This document shows, piece after piece, positions 1 to 7,435 of a DNA stretch of 64,000 bases. Source of the stretch: Porphyromonas pogonae (lineage in GTDB: Bacteria > Bacteroidota > Bacteroidia > Bacteroidales > Porphyromonadaceae); contig NZ_CP143258.1 of assembly GCF_036320655.1 (NCBI RefSeq), positions 124,001 to 188,000 on the forward strand. Reading direction: 5' to 3'. Within the stretch, counting starts at the first letter, position 1. Each line of letters starts with the position of its first letter. The position numbers and the translations under genes are program-made. Under the pieces are notes generated by a model, which was given only the letters and a program-made list of their open reading frames with translations, was not told the origin of the DNA and made no database searches.

Positions 1-135
1 GATATCATAGGAGCTCACCAAGCCCAATTACCATCAGTATGGTACAATCCCAAAAAACAGAGTGTGCCGGCACAAAGTGTCTGTTCCCCCCTGCATATCA
101 TAGAGCATCTCACCGAACTCACTCACATCTTTTAG
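1..135 (+). CDS. HAD-family hydrolase, C-terminal end (partial)
   Basis: Frame 1 is open from the window edge to a TAG at 133-135 and gives 44 residues starting DIIGAHQAQLPSVWYNP. This matches the end of HAD phosphatases of the YjjG/noncanonical nucleotidase type. There the GDxxxxD motif IV is followed by a helix with GA(x)nAG and then a strand ending in Y-N-P or W-N-P. The visible first Asp would be the last acidic residue of that motif. The rest of the gene lies outside the window. The stop is 16 bases before the recO start, so the two are probably co-transcribed. The substrate cannot be judged from this fragment. Confidence 0.6.
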   Translation, partial: DIIGAHQAQLPSVWYNPKKQSVPAQSVCSPLHIIEHLTELTHIF

Positions 136-151
136 AAACCTCACCCTTATT

Positions 152-898
152 GTGCTTCTCGAGACTAACGCCATAGTGCTGCATACGACTCGGTACAATG
201 ACCGCTTCAACATCCTGCATACCTATTCGCAGGAAGCAGGAAGAGTAAATCTGCTTGTACCGGCAGCCTCACGCACATCCAAAGGCAAAAAAGGAAAGAT
301 CTCATATCCCCTTCTCGCAGAGATAGCCTTTAGCTGCGAAGTACGTGCGCACCGCACGTTGCACTACCTCAAAGAAGCCTACCCGGTATCACCCCACCCC
401 ACTCTACAGCAACATGTGGCCAAGCAGGGCATAGCCATAATGCTCTCCGAAATACTCTACCGCATACTCACCGTAAGCGAAAAAGACGATGAGCTGTACC
501 ATTTCGTAAGCCAATCCCTCAACCTCCTCGAATCCATCACTACCGGGTTTGCCAACTTTCATTTGGTATTTCTCCTTAGGCTACCCATTTATCTCGGTAT
601 ATCAGCAGACTATGAAGACATAGTCATACAACAGCGCCTACACCCTCATTATTGGTTTGATCTGCACGAAACCCGCTTTGTACCGTCTGCCCCGTTAGCC
701 AACACGGGTATTCCCCCAAGTGAAGCAGTCTTCTTACCTCTGATTGTAAGAATGAATTACAGTAACATGCGCTACTTTCGCTTCAATCGGTTGCAACGTC
801 GCATGATCATCGACCATCTGATCTCTTACTACAGACTCCATCTGCCGCCATTCCCACCGCTCAAATCGCCCGATATCCTCAAGGCCATGTATGACTGA
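152..898 (+). CDS. recO: DNA repair protein RecO
   Basis: The 248-residue product has the RecO layout. An N-terminal OB-fold begins LLETNAIVLHTTRYNDRFNILHTYSQEAGR, where the I-V-L-x-T-x-x-Y-x-[ED] stretch is typical, and an alpha-helical C-terminal part follows. RecO acts with RecR in RecF-pathway recombinational repair by loading RecA onto SSB-coated single-stranded DNA. The start is a GTG at 152; no in-frame ATG lies nearby and the family motif begins within a few residues, so the GTG is required. The length is normal for Bacteroidales RecO. The C-terminal zinc-binding cysteines found in some RecO proteins are absent, as is usual in this group. Confidence 0.9.
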   Translation: MLLETNAIVLHTTRYNDRFNILHTYSQEAGRVNLLVPAASRTSKGKKGKISYPLLAEIAFSCEVRAHRTLHYLKEAYPVSPHPTLQQHVAKQGIAIMLSEILYRILTVSEKDDELYHFVSQSLNLLESITTGFANFHLVFLLRLPIYLGISADYEDIVIQQRLHPHYWFDLHETRFVPSAPLANTGIPPSEAVFLPLIVRMNYSNMRYFRFNRLQRRMIIDHLISYYRLHLPPFPPLKSPDILKAMYD

Positions 899-914
899 CA
901 GTGGAAAACAAAAG

Positions 915-949
915 TAAAAAAGGCCTCATAAAATTGCATATACATGAGG
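915..949 (-). terminator. Terminator-like hairpin after the sigma/anti-sigma genes
   Basis: Read on the minus strand, CCTCAT pairs with ATGAGG around a 14-base loop and is followed by CC and a run of T. It lies about 155 bases past the anti-sigma stop codon and could end that transcript. The stem is only 6 bp, so this is tentative. Confidence 0.35.
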
Positions 950-1104
950 TATCAGATGGAACAAGAGCAAACGAATAATAAGAGATATAAGACTCTATAA
1001 GCAATGCTTACAGCACCAATGAGCCTTCGGGACACGGCGCATAATATAGATATTTACAACATAGCTTACCTGTCTCTATACAAAATAAAAGAAGTTGAAG
1101 CAGG

Positions 1105-1380
1105 TTATTGCTTCATTTTCTCTTTCACCTCTGCCTTAAATCGCTCTACTTGTTCATCCTCAAAGATGCAATCACAGTTCTCCGGATTTTTTCGTATTCT
1201 GAGCCATCCATCTATTAACGCAGCCTTAGTATCGTATTCCCTACAGAGCTTACATAGCGCAAAGTGTATAGAAAGGCGCAATCGCTCTGTACGAGACAAA
1301 GAAGTGTGTAGGCGTTTTTCGATGAGATAAGTAGCTTGTTTGCAAGAGAGCGTAAATAGGTGTATAAATCTTTTTACCAT
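1105..1380 (-). CDS. Small zinc-type (ZAS-like) anti-sigma factor
   Basis: A short protein of 91 residues with an S-C-K-Q-A-T-Y-L-I-E-K-R opening and the sequence HFALCKLC. This fits the H-x3-C-x2-C signature of zinc-binding anti-sigma domains (ZAS, zf-HC2 type). In this family the domain clamps the cognate ECF sigma factor and releases it on a redox or envelope signal. Here the gene directly follows the ECF sigma gene. There is no clear transmembrane helix, so it may be a soluble, thiol-responsive form. An ATG at 1380 starts 4 bases after the sigma stop and puts the S-C-K motif near the N-terminus, as in relatives. An upstream in-frame ATG at 1407 would overlap the sigma gene by 23 bases and cannot be excluded. 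The role is inferred from motif and position. Confidence 0.75.
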   Translation of the reverse strand: MVKRFIHLFTLSCKQATYLIEKRLHTSLSRTERLRLSIHFALCKLCREYDTKAALIDGWLRIRKNPENCDCIFEDEQVERFKAEVKEKMKQ

Positions 1381-1384
1381 AGCA

Positions 1385-1966
1385 TTAATTTTTGAACCAA
1401 TTGACATCGATACATTTTCTCAGTTGGAGACGACTCCTTTGTAAGAGTTTCCAGTAATTACTCATCGAGAGGTTGAGTTCGTCGCATATCTCTTTTGCTT
1501 TTTGTTGTTGGAGATAGCATTTATTTACCACTACCTGCCATTGCTGAGGGAGATAGCCGAGGCATTCATCGAGTATGGTGCAGAAGCTGTCATCGTCGAG
1601 TAAAGCACTCACCGTATAGTCATCGCCCCACGAGTCTGCAACGTCGGTATCCATCCACTCACCGTTTTTATCGAAAAAGGTTTCGAAAGAGGCCGATTGT
1701 GCCGAGGTATTGTATCGCTTCTTATAAATATCTGCGACTTTGTTTTGCAAGATGCTGGTGAGCCACGTCAGAGGAGAGCTCTTGCCTTCGAACGAGCTTT
1801 GGCTTTTGTACGCCGATAAGAAAACCTCCTGCACTACGTCTTTGGCATCCTCTTTATCGGAGAGTAAATAATATGCTTTGTCCAAAAGCTTTTTATAGTA
1901 GTCATCAATCCATTTCTCCAAATCAAAGCCTGATGTCTCATTTGCGGTTTGTCGCATACTGTTCAT
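1385..1966 (-). CDS. ECF-type RNA polymerase sigma-70 factor
   Basis: A 193-residue sigma factor with only regions 2 and 4. Region 2 (about residues 20-85) contains the helix DAKDVVQEVFLSAYKS and the promoter-melting stretch SSPLTWLTSILQNKVADIYKKR. Region 4 (about 130-190) contains LPQQWQVVVNKCYLQQQKAKEICDEL and a final SNYWKLLQRSRLQLRKCI helix, typical of ECF factors. It would direct RNA polymerase to a small stress regulon. It is the fourth of five tandem minus-strand genes and its partner anti-sigma gene follows at once. Autoregulation of the gene group from the DUF417 end is likely but is inferred, because no cognate promoter motif was recognised. Confidence 0.9.
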   Translation of the reverse strand: MNSMRQTANETSGFDLEKWIDDYYKKLLDKAYYLLSDKEDAKDVVQEVFLSAYKSQSSFEGKSSPLTWLTSILQNKVADIYKKRYNTSAQSASFETFFDKNGEWMDTDVADSWGDDYTVSALLDDDSFCTILDECLGYLPQQWQVVVNKCYLQQQKAKEICDELNLSMSNYWKLLQRSRLQLRKCIDVNWFKN

Positions 1967-1983
1967 AAATATTATAATGGATA

Positions 1984-2021
1984 ATCCAGAGTATGATCAC
2001 AAAATGACCGATACTCTGGAT
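1984..2021. promoter_or_regulatory. Intercistronic 11-bp-stem hairpin upstream of the sigma gene
   Basis: ATCCAGAGTAT at 1984-1994 is perfectly complementary to ATACTCTGGAT at 2011-2021, with a 16-base loop. The hairpin lies between the spondin gene stop and the sigma start. On the minus strand it is followed by TATCCATT rather than a T-run, so it looks like a partial terminator, an attenuator or a processing and stability stem that sets a lower level for the two regulatory genes. The pairing is directly visible; the role is inferred. Confidence 0.5.
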
Positions 2022-2045
2022 CAATACAATTCCAAATATAATATT

Positions 2046-3272
2046 TTATTTGAGAATAACTCTCAATACCTTATCCGTAGCTAGTACAGGGAACATCTTA
2101 CCTACCTCTATGATGTTTTTGTCTTCTTTGATGGGCTTGCCTCCGAAGAGTGCTTGGGCATTGCCCGCACCGGGATACTGATCTACAGCCGTACCATCGT
2201 CGAAGAGAGCAGTCATGGCCGTAACATCGCCTTTGAGGCCGGCAGCAATCATACTATTATTGGCATAAAACCAGTCGTTGGAGTAGCCAAACATCGTAGC
2301 GTAAGCGATGTGATCACCTTCTGCAAAGTCGTACATTACATGAGCCTTCTGTCCCGGCCCTATAGGAGCATTGCCGGCAATATACACCTTCTTTACCTGC
2401 GGCATCTTTTCCAAAGCAGATTTGAGCGCAGTAGCATCGTCTTTCTGTGCCAAACTGGAAAGGCCCATACCGGCATCTTTCTTTCCTACTACAAACAAAG
2501 GATTCACATTGCCGGTATAAATAACCACGATGGCTGGAGATATACCTGTGATGATACCGGTATTATCGGCAATCTTCTTGACGAGAGGCATATTATTGCC
2601 CATCTCTGCTATAGCTGTAATCTCGGGATTGGATTTTGCCCCGGCTTTGTAAAATGGCATATCATTGAGTAGTTTGCCACCCAGCACATTCGATACCGCC
2701 CATACACCGGGAGAGAAAGGAGTCTCGTGCGACGTACCCCGCGAGGTATTGGTGATGGTGAGAGTAAACTCGGAAGTAGTGGCATTGTAATCGAGCATGA
2801 GCCGCATGAGTTTGGAAGCATCTACACCGGGTACTTGCATTACGTTATTATTCTCAGCTGCACCCGTTTCATTATTTTTAGAGCCATTATCCCACAACTT
2901 TATTTGATTAGAAACGTCACCTGTCATGGGCATTCCTTTATCGTCGTAAAGATTGAGTCCTGGATTTTCCGGAGCGAAGAACCAGTCTTTGGATTTGCCA
3001 TACATAGTGGCAAACATGAGTGCCTGCCCTTTACCGGCGTTGAACTTAAAGCTTATGCTCGACCCAGGCAATACTACTGGCATATTTACACCGGGACCAC
3101 CCACACCCTTGAACGAACCACTCTGTACAAAATCTTTAGGCTTCACCACATTTTCAAATGAGATCATGGAGGATTTGTGCTCGGGCATAGCCTTGTCATC
3201 ACCTTTATTACAGGAGACCATAGCTATAGAAGCCAATGCAAACAGTGTTGCTACTAATCGGGACTTTTTCAT
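2046..3272 (-). CDS. Tandem spondin-domain lipoprotein
   Basis: A 408-residue lipoprotein. The signal peptide is MKKSRLVATLFALASIAMVS before Cys21. Two spondin_N-like domains follow, at about 35-200 and 220-408. The duplication shows in paired motifs ATMYGKSKDWFFAP and ATMFGYSNDWFYAN, each followed by an L-Y/F-D-D-x-G stretch. Bacterial spondin-domain proteins are surface or periplasmic, with no firm biochemical role known to me. The start at 3272 was chosen because it opens directly on the lipoprotein signal; an upstream in-frame ATG at 3350 would run 35 bases into msrAB. It lies 43 bases after msrAB and 79 bases before the ECF sigma gene, in the same orientation. This suggests a part in envelope defence or in sensing for the sigma/anti-sigma pair. 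Confidence 0.8.
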   Translation of the reverse strand: MKKSRLVATLFALASIAMVSCNKGDDKAMPEHKSSMISFENVVKPKDFVQSGSFKGVGGPGVNMPVVLPGSSISFKFNAGKGQALMFATMYGKSKDWFFAPENPGLNLYDDKGMPMTGDVSNQIKLWDNGSKNNETGAAENNNVMQVPGVDASKLMRLMLDYNATTSEFTLTITNTSRGTSHETPFSPGVWAVSNVLGGKLLNDMPFYKAGAKSNPEITAIAEMGNNMPLVKKIADNTGIITGISPAIVVIYTGNVNPLFVVGKKDAGMGLSSLAQKDDATALKSALEKMPQVKKVYIAGNAPIGPGQKAHVMYDFAEGDHIAYATMFGYSNDWFYANNSMIAAGLKGDVTAMTALFDDGTAVDQYPGAGNAQALFGGKPIKEDKNIIEVGKMFPVLATDKVLRVILK

Positions 3273-3315
3273 ACTCGTTGCTGTTTTATTTGTAAAAATG
3301 TTGTTGATATCATTG

Positions 3316-4410
3316 TTATTTCTTTTCCAGGAGTGGTAGGTAATCTCCATACCCTGCTGCTTTCATTTTGTCTTTAGGAATAAACTTGAGCGAAGCACTA
3401 TTGATGCAGTAGCGTAGTCCCCCCTTCTCTTTGGGTCCATCGGTAAAGACATGTCCCAGATGAGCATTGCCGGTCTTGCTACGCACCTCGGTACGCTGCA
3501 TTCCGTATGAGAGATCTCGTTTATCAACAATGAGGCTCTTATCTATAGGTTTAGAGAAACTGGGCCAGCCACAACCCGACTCAAACTTATCGGTAGAGAT
3601 AAAGAGTGGTTCGCCAGTGGTGATATCCACATAGATACCCGCTCTTTTTTCGTTCCAGTATTCATTTTGGAAAGCTCGCTCGGTAGCATTGTGCTGCGTC
3701 ACGGCATACTGCTCGGCGGAGAGACGAGCCTTGAGTGTGGCATCGTCCGGCCTTGTATATTGTGCTTGCGGTTCGGGCCTGGATTTCTTGGCTCTACTGG
3801 CGTTGGCTTTTCTGGCAAAGTCAAACAAGTCCGGGCTGATATGGCAATAACCTTGGGGGTGCTTGTCGAGATAATCCTGATGGTATGCCTCTGCTACATA
3901 GAAGTGAGTGAGAGGTTCTACCTGCACCACTACCGGCCGGGTATATTGCTTGGACAATGCTGCTACAGCCGTGCGTATTACAGGCTCATCTGCCTTATCG
4001 GTATAGTATATGCCTGTACGGTACTGCTCGCCACGGTCATTGCCTTGCTTATTTACACTTGTAGGATCTGTAGTCTTGAAGTATAGCTCTACCAATAACT
4101 CCAACGATACAATATCGGGATCATAGGTCACCTTTACCGTTTCGGCAAAGCCGGTATTACCACGGGATACTTGTTCGTAGGTAGGTTTTTTGAGGTTTTT
4201 ATCGCCATTGGAATAGCCTACCTCCGTAGCCTCCACACCGTGTATCTGTTTCATAAAATGCTCCGTACCCCAGAAGCATCCTCCTGCAAAATAGATTTCT
4301 TTCATCGTTTTCATATTCGGTTGGGCAGCTTGTTGTGCTGTCATTGTTTTTTGTGATACCAGCCATACTCCCCCCAGGAGTATAGCCAGAGAAGCTATTA
4401 TATGTTTCAT
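3316..4410 (-). CDS. msrAB: Exported methionine sulfoxide reductase MsrA-MsrB fusion
   Basis: The 364-residue product starts with a hydrophobic export segment (about residues 1-20). An MsrA domain follows (about 36-200) with catalytic GCFWG at 44-48 (Cys45) and the G-x-[ED]-Q-Y-R-T-G-I-Y-Y block. An MsrB domain follows (about 225-360) with ESGCGWPSF, the H-L-G-H-V-F-x-D-G-P stretch and the catalytic RYCIN (Cys335). The two domains reduce the S and R epimers of methionine sulfoxide. The signal segment places the enzyme in the periplasm or on the membrane, where it would repair envelope proteins oxidised by hypochlorous acid or peroxide. It is encoded 13 bases after the DUF417 gene. The usual zinc-binding CxxC pairs of some MsrB proteins are not evident. 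Confidence 0.93.
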   Translation of the reverse strand: MKHIIASLAILLGGVWLVSQKTMTAQQAAQPNMKTMKEIYFAGGCFWGTEHFMKQIHGVEATEVGYSNGDKNLKKPTYEQVSRGNTGFAETVKVTYDPDIVSLELLVELYFKTTDPTSVNKQGNDRGEQYRTGIYYTDKADEPVIRTAVAALSKQYTRPVVVQVEPLTHFYVAEAYHQDYLDKHPQGYCHISPDLFDFARKANASRAKKSRPEPQAQYTRPDDATLKARLSAEQYAVTQHNATERAFQNEYWNEKRAGIYVDITTGEPLFISTDKFESGCGWPSFSKPIDKSLIVDKRDLSYGMQRTEVRSKTGNAHLGHVFTDGPKEKGGLRYCINSASLKFIPKDKMKAAGYGDYLPLLEKK

Positions 4411-4423
4411 ATCTCTTATATTA

Positions 4424-4888
4424 TTATTGAAGTGAATAAGGCGAAGGTCGCATATACATCAATCCCAGCCCCAGCATAGGCAGATCTTTGAGAATAAAGA
4501 AGTCTGTGACGGTTACTCCATCTACCACTCTCCACACACCGGGTGTAGTGAAAAGAAAACTCAGCGTGAGCAAAAAGGTACTTGTTACACAGAGAGCAGC
4601 GTAAGGACGTAGTGCATCGTACATAAGGCTCAGTAGCAAGAACAAGCCTGTAATGATCTCTATAATGCCAAAGAGGTTTGATACCTGCTGCACGGTCAAG
4701 AAGTGATATAGCCACGACATCAGGAAGTGATTTTCTACAAGTGGCTTGATGGCGGCAGCCTCAGTGGGCGTAAACTTGAAGATACCTATCCATATCATGA
4801 TCATGACTATTCCCAATGCTGCGATATAATACCCTATGCGTGCCAGCAAAGGAGAAGGTGTGGTGAGGATTCTTACAATTGATTTCAT
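4424..4888 (-). CDS. DUF417 inner-membrane protein, RclC/YkgB-like
   Basis: A 154-residue membrane protein with four likely helices, at about 15-37, 60-85, 90-115 and 125-148. Its [19 protein letters not shown] core is characteristic of DUF417 (YkgB). The E. coli member RclC belongs to the RclR regulon and helps cells survive reactive chlorine species; its biochemistry is unknown. Here it is the first gene of a minus-strand group with msrAB 13 bases downstream, which strengthens the link to oxidant stress. The start ATG at 4888 is followed by a short basic N-terminus before the first helix. Identification rests on the hydrophobic pattern and core motif, so the exact orthology with RclC is inferred. 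Confidence 0.78.
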   Translation of the reverse strand: MKSIVRILTTPSPLLARIGYYIAALGIVMIMIWIGIFKFTPTEAAAIKPLVENHFLMSWLYHFLTVQQVSNLFGIIEIITGLFLLLSLMYDALRPYAALCVTSTFLLTLSFLFTTPGVWRVVDGVTVTDFFILKDLPMLGLGLMYMRPSPYSLQ

Positions 4889-5478
4889 TGTTATGTACTG
4901 CTTATTTCATTATTGAACTTCTTTTATAAGCTTAGTCTGCGTTTTCATGAAATCCTGACAACTCAACAGATATTTTTTTTTGAACATCTCCTTTAATGCC
5001 ACTTCTGTGATACTACTTTTAAATATTTTATCAGTAATAGTGAAACAAGTTCATGGTATAGTATGAGACTATTTTATTTTGATAAAAATTTATTCCACAA
5101 TATTTAAAACAGGTCATCAATCTTAGTGATAGCAAATAAATTAGCCCCGTAAATAAACATTCATACCCTGTGATATATATTTTTGTACATTGTATTTTTA
5201 ATACCAATCATTTCGTTCTGTGCATAGGAAATCAGGAGCAACATTGTGATACTATTTGTGCCACATATCTTATTTTACACCACCCAATAATACCATATAG
5301 AGCACCAAATCCAAACAACAAAACCACAGCATATAGACGCAAAACACATCAATATGGCAGAAAAAAAACACTAAATCACAAACAATATGAAAAGCATAAT
5401 ATCTGCAACTCAGCGGTATTTTACGCTGAGAGTCTGGATAATGAGGATAATTTATGGAGAATGTAGCGTGGTAAAATC
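4889..5478. other. Non-coding region upstream of repeat array 1
   Basis: AT-rich DNA between the DUF417 gene and the first 22-bp repeat. The only long frame (5170-5466, GTG start, 98 codons) has no recognisable domain and an irregular composition, so I do not call it. CTCAGCG at 5409-5415 pairs with CGCTGAG at 5424-5430. The promoter of the oxidant-stress gene group should lie in 4889-5000, but no clear -7 element was seen there. Confidence 0.4.
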
Positions 5479-5610
5479 TTTTTAGTTATCATACGCCAAC
5501 ACTTTAGTTAGAACACAAAAACATTTTAGTTAAAACACGCCAACGCTTTAACTAAAACACGAAAACATTTTAGTTAAACAAGAGGCCTGTTTTAGTTATA
5601 ATATGATTGT
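5479..5610 (+). repeat. 22-bp tandem repeat array 1 (six units)
   Basis: Six units start at 5479, 5501, 5523, 5545, 5567 and 5589, an exact 22-base period. The conserved part is ATTTTAGTTAAAACAC followed by six variable bases. The inner TTTTAGTTAAAA is almost palindromic, and unit 4 carries it in the reverse sense (AACT in place of AGTT). The first and last units are the most degenerate. The period of two helical turns would put every core on the same face of the DNA. The same repeat recurs at 44843-44974, again as six units. It is not a CRISPR: the variable part is too short. Confidence 0.9.
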
Positions 5611-5648
5611 GTATCAGCTGTAGTAAAGCGATTTAATAGGGATAAAAT

Positions 5649-5693
5649 AATAGATCCGCAAGCAGACTCCAAGAGTCTCCTTGCGGATCTATT
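5649..5693 (-). terminator. Very strong hairpin, probable terminator
   Basis: AATAGATCCGCAAG at 5649-5662 pairs with CTTGCGGATCTATT at 5680-5693. Inside it AGACTC pairs with GAGTCT around a 3-base loop. On the minus strand it is followed by TTTTATCC. It lies just past the small ORF at 5717-5869 and would close the transcript started at the 5943-5974 promoter. It also sits 38 bases from repeat array 1. Confidence 0.6.
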
Positions 5694-5716
5694 ATCCGTA
5701 TTTGTTTTAATGGATC

Positions 5717-5869
5717 TTACAATCTGACAATTTGATATTTTCGACTCTTCAATCCTATTCTGACATTTTGTAAATCGGAGGAGTGATATCTTTGCACACG
5801 CATATCCTCGAGATAAGAGTTTATCCGTATTCGATGTAATAGGTGATGTGACTCAATCCTTATATTCAT
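5717..5869 (-). CDS. Possible small protein of 50 residues
   Basis: An ATG-started frame of 50 codons, below the usual ORF cut-off. It lies between a strong promoter (5943-5974) and a strong hairpin (5649-5693) on the same strand. The product is basic, with many Arg, His and Lys residues and an ending RKYQIVRL, and it has no signal peptide or membrane helix. I do not recognise a family. The transcript may equally be non-coding. The case rests on its placement within a complete small transcription unit, not on homology. Confidence 0.3.
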   Translation of the reverse strand: MNIRIESHHLLHRIRINSYLEDMRVQRYHSSDLQNVRIGLKSRKYQIVRL

Positions 5870-5942
5870 GCAGTCCCGGGTGTGTTTAAGTTTGTTCGTT
5901 TATAATTGAGCAACAAGCATCTTTGCAGAGATTGTACCGAGA

Positions 5943-5974
5943 CAAAGATACAACACTATACCCCCCTTTGTCAA
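5943..5974 (-). promoter_or_regulatory. Strong housekeeping promoter, copy A
   Basis: On the minus strand TTGACA is separated by 18 bases from TATCTTTG, matching the Bacteroidota TTG-N21-TAnnTTTG consensus exactly. The spacer (AAGGGGGGTATAGTGTTG) is close to those at 25412-25443 and 44520-44551. Transcription would start near 5936 and run leftwards through the 50-codon frame to the hairpin at 5649-5693. Confidence 0.7.
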
Positions 5975-6125
5975 GAGGTAGAAACAAATTTATCAATAAT
6001 TATTATTTGCTTTCGGGAACGCCCTTTAGATAGCTAAAAGCTTGAAAGGCTTGAGTCCATGGAGCCATAAGACTAATGGAGCATCATTGCCGTTTTTTCG
6101 GATAGCACTCCTACAAAAACAAGAA

Positions 6126-6158
6126 TCCCCTGCACCGACTGAAACGCCTAGCAGGGGA
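6126..6158 (-). terminator. Terminator after the 6186-6635 lipoprotein gene
   Basis: TCCCCTGC and GCAGGGGA form a perfect 8-bp stem around a 17-base loop. On the minus strand it is followed by a T-rich stretch (TTCTTGTTTTTG), 28 bases past the lipoprotein stop. Confidence 0.6.
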
Positions 6159-6185
6159 CTGTATGGGGCGAGAATAAATATCTGA

Positions 6186-6635
6186 TCAGCGTAGATCAAA
6201 AGCAAATTTATCCTTGAAAGTTTCACCTGACCCAAGAGTCATGTCCAAATCCTGGATATTACGATTGATAATTCTACCCGTTTCTGAATCTTTAACAATT
6301 AGAACCATTTTACCTGCAAATCTCTTTCCGATTATACTGAAAAGATATCCTTTGAGCTGAGGCTTGATATTGGGGTCACACTTTTTAAACTCAACTTTCC
6401 AAGGGAGCTCCATACCGATAGCAGGGAAATCAACTTTTTTCCCATTATTATCAATGTAGAAGCCATCTTTCATTCTAAACTCATAATCCGTCTTATCTTT
6501 GTCTACTGTGACTTCATAGGTAATATCAATAGCTTTGGGAGGTTTGATATCATCGTTCTTACCACAACTTATGAGCGCAGGGATGAGAGCGACCAAAGCA
6601 AATAATGCGATCAAAAATCTATTATTCTTTTTCAT
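6186..6635 (-). CDS. Hypothetical lipoprotein
   Basis: A 149-residue protein with a clear lipoprotein signal: MKKNNRFLIALFALVALIPALIS before Cys24. The mature part is mostly beta-strand in character, with alternating hydrophobic residues, and contains repeated charged segments such as TVDKDKTDYEFRMKDG. I recognise no family. It follows yigZ by 53 bases on the same strand and has its own terminator downstream. The gene is convincing because of the signal peptide and lipobox. Its function is unknown; an outer-membrane-anchored periplasmic or surface role is likely. Confidence 0.75.
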   Translation of the reverse strand: MKKNNRFLIALFALVALIPALISCGKNDDIKPPKAIDITYEVTVDKDKTDYEFRMKDGFYIDNNGKKVDFPAIGMELPWKVEFKKCDPNIKPQLKGYLFSIIGKRFAGKMVLIVKDSETGRIINRNIQDLDMTLGSGETFKDKFAFDLR

Positions 6636-6688
6636 TTTTTTTAGTGTTGATTTGTTTTTTATTCTTTGCGATTATCATCTATGTGTTT

Positions 6689-7288
6689 CTACTCCTCAAG
6701 AGCAATACCATAAATACTTTCAAGTTTATTCCTTATCGGAACTTCATTGTCCATCCTTACCGATAGCTTGATTCGGCAATTTTCTCTAAAATCTTGCTCC
6801 GTGATCTTGGCATCAAAATCTTTGACAATCCTCATGACTTCCCCGAGCAATTCGTATGCAAAGTTAACAATAATTTCAGAATTTACAATTTTTTCTATCA
6901 CATTGACAATTTCCAAAGCGGAAATAGTAGCATTGCGATAAGCAACGATGAGCCCGCCCGTACCCAACTTGACACCACCAAAGTAGCGTACCACCAATAC
7001 CATGATGTCCGTGAGGTCATAGGATAGTAACTGCCCATATATAGGTTTGCCGGCTGTGCCTGAGGGTTCGCCATCGTCATTGAATCTATAGAGTTCGCCT
7101 TGCGACCCCAGGCGATATGCCCAGCATATGTGTCGGGCATCATAGAACTTCTTGCGATATATGCTCAAGATCTCCATGGCTTGCTCCACAGATGTGACCG
7201 GCAGAGCAAAACTGATAAACTTGCTCCGCTTGTCTGTGAATAGGCCTTCGGAAGGGGTTTCTATGGTGCGGTAAGTATCTTGTGACAT
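6689..7288 (-). CDS. yigZ: YigZ/IMPACT family protein
   Basis: A 199-residue protein of the YigZ (UPF0029/IMPACT) family. The N-terminal domain has the motifs KRSKFISFALPV, DARHICWAYRLG, FNDDGEPSGTAGKPIYGQL and VVRYFGGVKLGTGGLI, all signatures of the family. A ferredoxin-like C-terminal DUF1949 domain follows (about residues 130-195). Eukaryotic IMPACT regulates the GCN2 kinase; the bacterial role is unclear. The start at 7288 (MSQDTYRTIE) is preferred. A longer reading from 7336 would place its first codon inside the dnaA terminator hairpin. Confidence 0.9.
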   Translation of the reverse strand: MSQDTYRTIETPSEGLFTDKRSKFISFALPVTSVEQAMEILSIYRKKFYDARHICWAYRLGSQGELYRFNDDGEPSGTAGKPIYGQLLSYDLTDIMVLVVRYFGGVKLGTGGLIVAYRNATISALEIVNVIEKIVNSEIIVNFAYELLGEVMRIVKDFDAKITEQDFRENCRIKLSVRMDNEVPIRNKLESIYGIALEE

Positions 7289-7299
7289 ACTACGAAGAT

Positions 7300-7336
7300 A
7301 AAAATAAAAAATGCCACCTGAAAGAGCAGGTGACAT
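7300..7336 (-). terminator. Rho-independent terminator of dnaA
   Basis: On the minus strand ATGTCACCTG and CAGGTGGCAT pair around a 6-base loop, then TTTTTTATTTTT follows. It sits 100 bases past the dnaA stop and just upstream of yigZ, so the two genes are transcribed separately. Confidence 0.85.
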
Positions 7337-7435
7337 TCGTTGTTTGTTCTCTGTAAAGTATGAAAGAGGATATGTTACAGAGATAAAATAAGTATTGACT
7401 GTTTTATAGGCTTCTTTTTTGACCTTTGTAATTAT

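Noticed and set aside
5170-5466. 98-codon plus-strand frame upstream of array 1
   Set aside because: GTG start, irregular composition, no domain or signal peptide, and no conserved pattern; likely chance in AT-rich DNA.
5479-5610. CRISPR array
   Set aside because: The unit is only 22 bp with six variable bases, the core is found in both orientations, and no cas genes are near.
6026-6235. 69-codon minus-strand frame
   Set aside because: It covers the terminator of the lipoprotein gene and overlaps its end in another frame; no family resemblance.
7289-7336. Longer start for yigZ
   Set aside because: The extra codons lie within the dnaA terminator hairpin and are unlike the family.
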